Shown here: positions 59,548 to 64,000 of the stretch, piece by piece
Position numbering within the stretch: position 1 is the stretch's first letter
How the letters are laid out: every line of letters starts with the position of its first letter
NCBI RefSeq assembly: GCF_009857435.1
Contig: NZ_WWCK01000003.1
Location: 62,001 to 126,000 of the forward strand
Reading direction: 5' to 3'
DNA: 64,000 nucleotides
Origin: Duganella rivi
GTDB taxonomy: Bacteria > Pseudomonadota > Gammaproteobacteria > Burkholderiales > Burkholderiaceae_D
Made by a program: the position numbers and the translations under genes
Notes under the pieces: generated by a model
What the model saw: the letters and a program-made list of their open reading frames with translations, nothing else
What the model was told of the DNA's origin: nothing
Database searches by the model: none

Positions 59548-60029
59548 CCACTACCGAAACCTCCAAAACCATGGACATCTGCGAGATCAAGTCCTACCTG
59601 CCGCACCGCTATCCGCTGCTGCTGGTTGACCGCGTGATCTCGTACGAAGAGGGCAAGACCATCACCGCCATCAAGAACGTGACCGTGAATGAAGAATTCT
59701 TCAACGGCCACTTCCCGCACAAGCCAGTGATGCCGGGCGTGCTGATGATCGAAGCGATGGCGCAAACTGCGGCCCTGCTGTCGTTCAAGACCATGAACCT
59801 GAAGCCGGATGAGAACTCGGTGGTGTACTTCGTCGGCATCGACGGCGCGCGCTTCAAGCGCCCGGTGGGCCCTGGCGACCAGCTGCGCATGGACGTTGAG
59901 ATCCTGCGCAACGCGCGCGGCATCTGGAAATACAAGGCAGTCGGCACGGTCGACGGCCAAGTTGCGGTGGAAGCAGAACTGATGTGCACCATCCGCAGCG
60001 CTACCGACGCATCGCAACCAGCAGGTTAA
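59544..60029 (+). CDS. fabZ: 3-hydroxyacyl-ACP dehydratase FabZ
   Basis: 161 residues, hotdog fold. The catalytic His and Glu are in [15 protein letters not shown] and [11 protein letters not shown]. It dehydrates 3-hydroxyacyl-ACP in fatty-acid elongation, competing with LpxA and LpxD for the same pool, hence its conserved place between them. The N-terminus begins about 8 residues before the usual start; an internal ATG at [15 protein letters not shown] is possible. Confidence 0.96.
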   Translation: MTTTETSKTMDICEIKSYLPHRYPLLLVDRVISYEEGKTITAIKNVTVNEEFFNGHFPHKPVMPGVLMIEAMAQTAALLSFKTMNLKPDENSVVYFVGIDGARFKRPVGPGDQLRMDVEILRNARGIWKYKAVGTVDGQVAVEAELMCTIRSATDASQPAG

Positions 60030-60034
60030 TCATC

Positions 60035-60826
60035 ATGGCGAAGATACATGCGACCGCCGTCGTTGACAGCAAGGCCGAGCTGCACGACAGCGTAGAAATC
60101 GGCCCGTACTCGGTGATCGGCCCTAACGTGACCATCGGCTCTGGCACCGTGGTGGGCCCGCACGTGGTCATTGAAGGCCACACCACCATCGGCAGCGATA
60201 ACAAGTTCTTCCAGTTCTCGTCGATCGGCGCTGCGCCGCAGGACAAGAAGTGGAAGGGCGAGCCGACTCGTCTGACCATCGGCGACCGCAACACCATCCG
60301 CGAATTCTGCACCTTCAACACCGGCACGGTGCAGGATAAGGGCGTGACCTCGCTAGGTAACGACAACTGGATCTCGGCCTACGTGCACCTGGCGCACGAC
60401 TGCCAGGTCGGCAGCAACACCATCTTCTCGAACAACGCGCAGATCGCGGGCCACGTGGAGATTGGCGACTACGTGATCATGAGCGGCTTCGCCAACGTGC
60501 ACCAGTTCTGCAAAATCGGCGCGCACGCGTTTGTCGGCATGAGCACCTCGCTGACACAGGACGTGCCGCCGTTCGTGCTGTTGAACGGTAATCCGGCTGC
60601 GGCGCACGGCGTCAATATCGAAGGCCTGAAACGCCGTGGTTTCACCCGCGAGCAGATCAACGGCATCCGCGCTGCGTACAAAATCATCTACCGTTCGGGT
60701 AACACGCTGGAAGAAGCGAAGGCTTTGCTGATCGCTGAAGAAGCGGCAGTACCGGCCGACGTTGCGTTGCATATGCGCGCCATGCGCGAGTTCCTCGATA
60801 CCGCGACCCGTGGCATCGTACGATAA
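60035..60826 (+). CDS. lpxA: UDP-N-acetylglucosamine O-acyltransferase
   Basis: 263 residues. Left-handed beta-helix of hexapeptide repeats, catalytic His in YVHLAHDCQVGS, and a helical C-terminal part (GLKRRGFTREQINGIRAAYK). First step of lipid A synthesis. The ATG at 60035 matches the family start; the frame is open to 59984 within fabZ. It overlaps the likely lpxB start by 17 bases. Confidence 0.96.
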   Translation: MAKIHATAVVDSKAELHDSVEIGPYSVIGPNVTIGSGTVVGPHVVIEGHTTIGSDNKFFQFSSIGAAPQDKKWKGEPTRLTIGDRNTIREFCTFNTGTVQDKGVTSLGNDNWISAYVHLAHDCQVGSNTIFSNNAQIAGHVEIGDYVIMSGFANVHQFCKIGAHAFVGMSTSLTQDVPPFVLLNGNPAAAHGVNIEGLKRRGFTREQINGIRAAYKIIYRSGNTLEEAKALLIAEEAAVPADVALHMRAMREFLDTATRGIVR

Positions 60827-61985
60827 ATCGCAGGCGGGGCAACCCGCCATCGCCCTCGTGGCAGGCGAGCCGTCCGGCGACATGCTGGCGGCTCGTTTGC
60901 TTTCCGGCCTGCGTCCGCACTTGCCGGAGGCGCGCTTCCATGGCATCGGTGGCCCGGCGATGATGGAGCATGGCTTCGAGTCGCATTGGCCGATGGATCA
61001 GCTGACGGTGCGCGGCTTGCTGCCGGTGCTGATGAAATACCGCGAGTTGAAAGGCATCCAGAACCAGCTGCGCGATCAGCTGCTGGCCGAGCGTCCAGCG
61101 GTCTTCATAGGCGCCGACTATCCGGGCTTTAACCTTGGACTGGAAGAGCAGCTGAAGGCGGCCGGCATCCCGACCATGCACTACATCGGCCCGCAGATCT
61201 GGGCGTGGCGCGGTGGGCGCATCAAGAAAATCATCCGCGCCGTATCGCACATGCTGGTGGTGTTCCCGTTCGAGGAAGAGATCTACAAGCAGGCCGGGGT
61301 GCCGGTCAGCTACGTCGGCCACCCGCTGGCGGAACTGATTCCGCTGACGCCGGACGAAGGCGCCGCCAAGCGCGCACTGGGTTTGCCGGAAGACGCCAAC
61401 GTGGTCACCATCATGCCGGGCAGCCGCATGTCGGAGATCAAGTACAACACGGTGGCCTTTGTGCAGGCGGCCAAGCTGCTCAAGCTGCGCGACCGCACAC
61501 TGCGTTTCGTCGCGCCGATGGCGGGCGAGCGCCAGAAGCAGTACTTCCTGCAACTGGTGGCGCAAGCGGGCTTGCAGGACATGGAGATCCAGCTGCTGGA
61601 CGGCCAGTCGCACACCGCGATTGCGGCGGCCGATGCGGTGATGGTGGCTTCGGGTACGGCCTCGCTGGAAGTGGCGCTGTTCAAGAAGCCGATGGTCATC
61701 GCCTACAAAATGGCGGAACTGGAGTGGCAGATTTTGCGCCACTTCGGCTACCAGCCGTGGATAGGCTTGCCGAATATCCTGGCGCGTGAATTCCTCGTGC
61801 CGGAATTGCTGCAGCACGCGGCCAGTGCCGAAGCCCTGGCGGAGGCGATGTGGAAGCAACTGAGCGATGCGCCGCACCGCCTGCGCCTGGCGCAGCGTTT
61901 CACCGATATGCATCACAGCCTGCTGCGCAATAGCGCGGTGGAGAGCGCAGCCGCCGTGCTGCGCGTCATTGAAGGACGAAAGTGA
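60810..61985 (+). CDS. lpxB: lipid A disaccharide synthase
   Basis: 391 residues from a GTG at 60810, within the end of lpxA. This start gives [23 protein letters not shown], where the last part is the conserved LpxB N-terminus; an in-frame ATG at 60762 would add 16 unrelated residues. Later motifs include [12 protein letters not shown] and [14 protein letters not shown]. It joins UDP-diacylglucosamine and lipid X. It overlaps rnhB by four bases (GTGA). Confidence 0.93.
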   Translation: MASYDKSQAGQPAIALVAGEPSGDMLAARLLSGLRPHLPEARFHGIGGPAMMEHGFESHWPMDQLTVRGLLPVLMKYRELKGIQNQLRDQLLAERPAVFIGADYPGFNLGLEEQLKAAGIPTMHYIGPQIWAWRGGRIKKIIRAVSHMLVVFPFEEEIYKQAGVPVSYVGHPLAELIPLTPDEGAAKRALGLPEDANVVTIMPGSRMSEIKYNTVAFVQAAKLLKLRDRTLRFVAPMAGERQKQYFLQLVAQAGLQDMEIQLLDGQSHTAIAAADAVMVASGTASLEVALFKKPMVIAYKMAELEWQILRHFGYQPWIGLPNILAREFLVPELLQHAASAEALAEAMWKQLSDAPHRLRLAQRFTDMHHSLLRNSAVESAAAVLRVIEGRK

Positions 61986-62602
61986 AGAATCAAAATCTCG
62001 GCTTGTTCGACGACCTGCCGGAATCGCCGGACGAAATCATCTGCGGCGTGGACGAAGCGGGCCGCGGCCCCCTGGCCGGCCCGGTGTTCGCGGCCGCCGT
62101 CATCCTCTGTCCAACGCGGCCGATCGAGGGCCTGCGCGATTCGAAAAAACTCAACGAAGCCAAGCGCGACATGCTGGCGCCGCTGATCAAGCAGCACGCC
62201 GTGGCGTGGGCGATTGCCGAAGCCTCGGAAGAAGAAATCGACAAGCTGAATATTTTGCAGGCCTCCATGCTGGCCATGCGCCGCGCCGTGGAAGCGTTGA
62301 AGACAGTGCCGACGCTGGCCCTGATCGACGGCAACCGCTGCCCGGTGATGAAGGTACAAAGCATCGCCATCGTCGGCGGCGACGACAAGGTGGAAGCCAT
62401 TTCGGCCGCCTCCATCCTCGCCAAGACCGCGCGCGATGCGGCGCTGGTGACGCTGCATGCGAAGTATCCGCAGTACTGCTTCGACCAGCACAAAGGCTAC
62501 GGCACCGCGCTGCACCTGGAGCGCCTGCGCGAGCATGGCCCTTCGCCGGTGCATCGCCGTTCGTTCGCGCCGGTGCGCGCGTTGCTGGAGGTGGGGCTGT
62601 GA
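61982..62602 (+). CDS. rnhB: ribonuclease HII
   Basis: 206 residues from a GTG overlapping the lpxB stop. The catalytic acids are in [13 protein letters not shown] (Asp, Glu) and [10 protein letters not shown] and [13 protein letters not shown] (further Asp). It removes ribonucleotides from DNA. Its TGA overlaps the GTG of the next gene. Confidence 0.95.
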   Translation: MKNQNLGLFDDLPESPDEIICGVDEAGRGPLAGPVFAAAVILCPTRPIEGLRDSKKLNEAKRDMLAPLIKQHAVAWAIAEASEEEIDKLNILQASMLAMRRAVEALKTVPTLALIDGNRCPVMKVQSIAIVGGDDKVEAISAASILAKTARDAALVTLHAKYPQYCFDQHKGYGTALHLERLREHGPSPVHRRSFAPVRALLEVGL

Positions 62603-63384
62603 AGACGATTACCTCGCGCGATAACGCGCAGTACAAAGAACTGGTCAAGCTGGCTGGCAGCCAGCAGGCGCGCCGCAAGGCCGGCCGCACGCTGCTGGAC
62701 GGCGTGCACCTGTGCCAATCGTTCCTGCAATTGCGCGGTTTGCCGGAGCAGTGTGTGGTCAGCGAAAGCTCGCTGCAAAATCCTGAAGTGATGGACATCA
62801 TCGGCCAGCTGGAAGCGCAGCACGCCCACGTGCTGGCGTTGCCTGATGCGCTGTACAACGGCATCAGCCAGGTGGAGCATGGCGTCGGCGTGATGTTCCT
62901 GATCGCCACGCCGGAGCGCGCGGTGACGGCGCCAGTGAGCGTGTCGGCAGTGCTGCTCGACGGCGTTCAGGATCCCGGCAACGTCGGTTCGATCCTGCGC
63001 AGCGCGGCGGCGGCAGGGATCAAGCAAGTGTATTGCAGCGCCGGCACCGCGTTCTGCTGGTCGCCGAAAGTGCTGCGCGCCGCGATGGGCGCGCACTTCG
63101 TGCTCGATATTTTTGAAAACGTCGACCTGGCGGAATTGGTGCGCAGCGCCAAGGTGCAGACGCTGGCCACCAGCGGCTATGCCACCCAGCGCCTGTACGA
63201 CGTCGACCTGCGACCGCCAACCGCATGGCTGTTCGGCCACGAAGGGCAGGGCGTTGCGGATGATTTGCTGTCGATGGCCACGCACCAGGTGGTGATACCG
63301 CACCTTGGGCAGGTTGAGTCGCTGAACGTGGCGGCTTGCGCGGCAGTTTGCTTTTTCGAACAAGTAAGGCAGAATCAGGCGTAA
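62599..63384 (+). CDS. TrmH/SpoU-family RNA 2'-O-methyltransferase
   Basis: 261 residues from a GTG that overlaps the rnhB stop. An N-terminal substrate-binding domain ([20 protein letters not shown], then LLDGVHL) precedes the knotted SPOUT domain: [29 protein letters not shown] and [18 protein letters not shown], the three family motifs. RlmB-like, but the exact rRNA or tRNA target is not clear. It is the last gene of the envelope cluster. Confidence 0.92.
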   Translation: MKTITSRDNAQYKELVKLAGSQQARRKAGRTLLDGVHLCQSFLQLRGLPEQCVVSESSLQNPEVMDIIGQLEAQHAHVLALPDALYNGISQVEHGVGVMFLIATPERAVTAPVSVSAVLLDGVQDPGNVGSILRSAAAAGIKQVYCSAGTAFCWSPKVLRAAMGAHFVLDIFENVDLAELVRSAKVQTLATSGYATQRLYDVDLRPPTAWLFGHEGQGVADDLLSMATHQVVIPHLGQVESLNVAACAAVCFFEQVRQNQA

Positions 63385-63414
63385 GCAAGGAATAAGCAAA
63401 CACTGGAGCCGTAC

Positions 63415-64000
63415 ATGGATATCGCGCAGTTGCATTTTCTGGTAGCCGAAGGGGATCAGGTTCAACGCCATGCGCTGGCCGATATCCTCGTCCACGTCGG
63501 CGTCGGACGGATCACGCAGGCGCCCGACGGCCACACCGCGCTGCGCCACTTCAGCGCCGGGATTACGCCGGCGGTGGACATCGCCATCATCGACCTGGCC
63601 TTGCCGGGCATGGATGCGCTGGAGCTGATACGCCGTCTGGGCGAAGCCAAGTCCCGTGCTGGTGTGATCGTGGTGGGCGCGCAAACCAATGCGGTCTTGT
63701 TCTCGGTCGAGACCATGGCCGATGCCTACGGCGTCAACGTGCTGGGTGCTATCGGCAAGCCGGTGATTGGCAGCCGTCTCGTGGCGCTCATCAACAACCA
63801 CCTGCAACCGGGCGAAGCGCGAGGCGCGCATGCGCAAGCGCCGCAGCTGTCGTTTGCCGAAGTGGGACAAGGCTTGCAGGCGCGCGAGTTCGATCCCTTC
63901 TTCCAACCGAAGATTGAGCTGGAGACTGGCCAGGTAAAAGGCCTGGAGATGTTTGCGCGCTGGCGCCATCCGCTGCATGGCGTGCTGGGACCGGCGTCGT
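63415..64000 (+). CDS. receiver plus EAL-domain protein, 3' end outside window
   Basis: About 195 codons are visible from an ATG at 63415 (TGGAG 6 bases upstream) to the window end. Residues about 7-125 are a response-regulator receiver with phosphorylatable Asp in IAIIDLALPGMDALEL and a Lys in IGKPVIG. From about 160 an EAL c-di-GMP phosphodiesterase domain begins: FDPFFQPKIELETGQVKG. The signature itself reads EMF where EAL is usual; the Glu is kept. Catalytic state cannot be judged because the rest of the domain is cut off. Confidence 0.85.
   Translation, partial: MDIAQLHFLVAEGDQVQRHALADILVHVGVGRITQAPDGHTALRHFSAGITPAVDIAIIDLALPGMDALELIRRLGEAKSRAGVIVVGAQTNAVLFSVETMADAYGVNVLGAIGKPVIGSRLVALINNHLQPGEARGAHAQAPQLSFAEVGQGLQAREFDPFFQPKIELETGQVKGLEMFARWRHPLHGVLGPAS

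Noticed and set aside
61867..62598. N-terminal extension of the SpoU methyltransferase through rnhB
   Set aside because: The extension is rnhB read in another frame; the family sequence begins at the GTG at 62599.

Overview
The window looks like a chromosomal segment of a GC-rich betaproteobacterium, most likely Oxalobacteraceae (Duganella/Massilia/Janthinobacterium group). That placement is inferred from gene content and order: smc-zipA-ligA, map opposite rpsB-tsf-pyrH-frr, the uppS-to-rnhB envelope cluster, a PEP-CTERM protein of the MHFG type, and a dispersed GGGGTCTGACCCC palindrome that I associate with this group. No rRNA, tRNA, CRISPR array, prophage or intact insertion sequence was seen.

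Layout. 1-3.0 kb: the tail of a chemoreceptor, a small ArsR-type regulator operon with two small membrane proteins, and a complete chemoreceptor. 3.2-8.0 kb (minus): the glycine cleavage operon gcvT-gcvH-gcvP, behind a strong promoter and a tandem glycine riboswitch; a ClpP-like protease diverges from it. 8.7-13.1 kb: a small Gly/Ser-rich protein, a DUF1631 protein, a glutathione transferase and a PAP2-like membrane protein. 13.2-22.7 kb (plus): smc, zipA, ligA, galU, def and a KirBac-type potassium channel. 22.7-26.7 kb (minus): a hypothetical protein, topoisomerase IB, a small protein, and a two-gene unit (NagB-like protein plus flavoprotein oxygenase) with a Fur-box-like site upstream.

26.9-33.5 kb (plus): an outer-membrane porin followed by urtABCDE, a complete urea uptake system; no urease genes are in the window. 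33.5-35.1 kb is an accessory islet: a broken YbhB/PEBP gene, an unknown small gene and a FitAB/VapBC-type toxin-antitoxin pair. 35.2-41.6 kb (minus): a signalling unit made of an NCS1-permease/hybrid-histidine-kinase fusion, an overlapping LuxR-type response regulator, a periplasmic solute-binding protein and a DUF445 protein. A PilZ protein, an RluF-like pseudouridine synthase, glnD, map and a PEP-CTERM protein follow on the minus strand.

48.0-63.4 kb (plus): translation and envelope housekeeping, rpsB-tsf, pyrH-frr, then uppS-cdsA-dxr-rseP-bamA-skp-lpxD-fabZ-lpxA-lpxB-rnhB and a SpoU methyltransferase, many overlapping by a few bases. The right edge cuts a receiver-EAL protein.

Nitrogen themes recur: glycine cleavage under a riboswitch, urea uptake, GlnD (PII uridylylation), and a kinase whose sensor is a nucleobase/hydantoin-type permease. 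The least ordinary pieces are the permease-kinase unit with a terminator abutting its start codon, the putatively iron-regulated flavoprotein/NagB-like pair, an extra HhH-like segment in LigA, a leaderless ArsR gene with its operator in the promoter spacer, and three copies of a perfect hairpin repeat.
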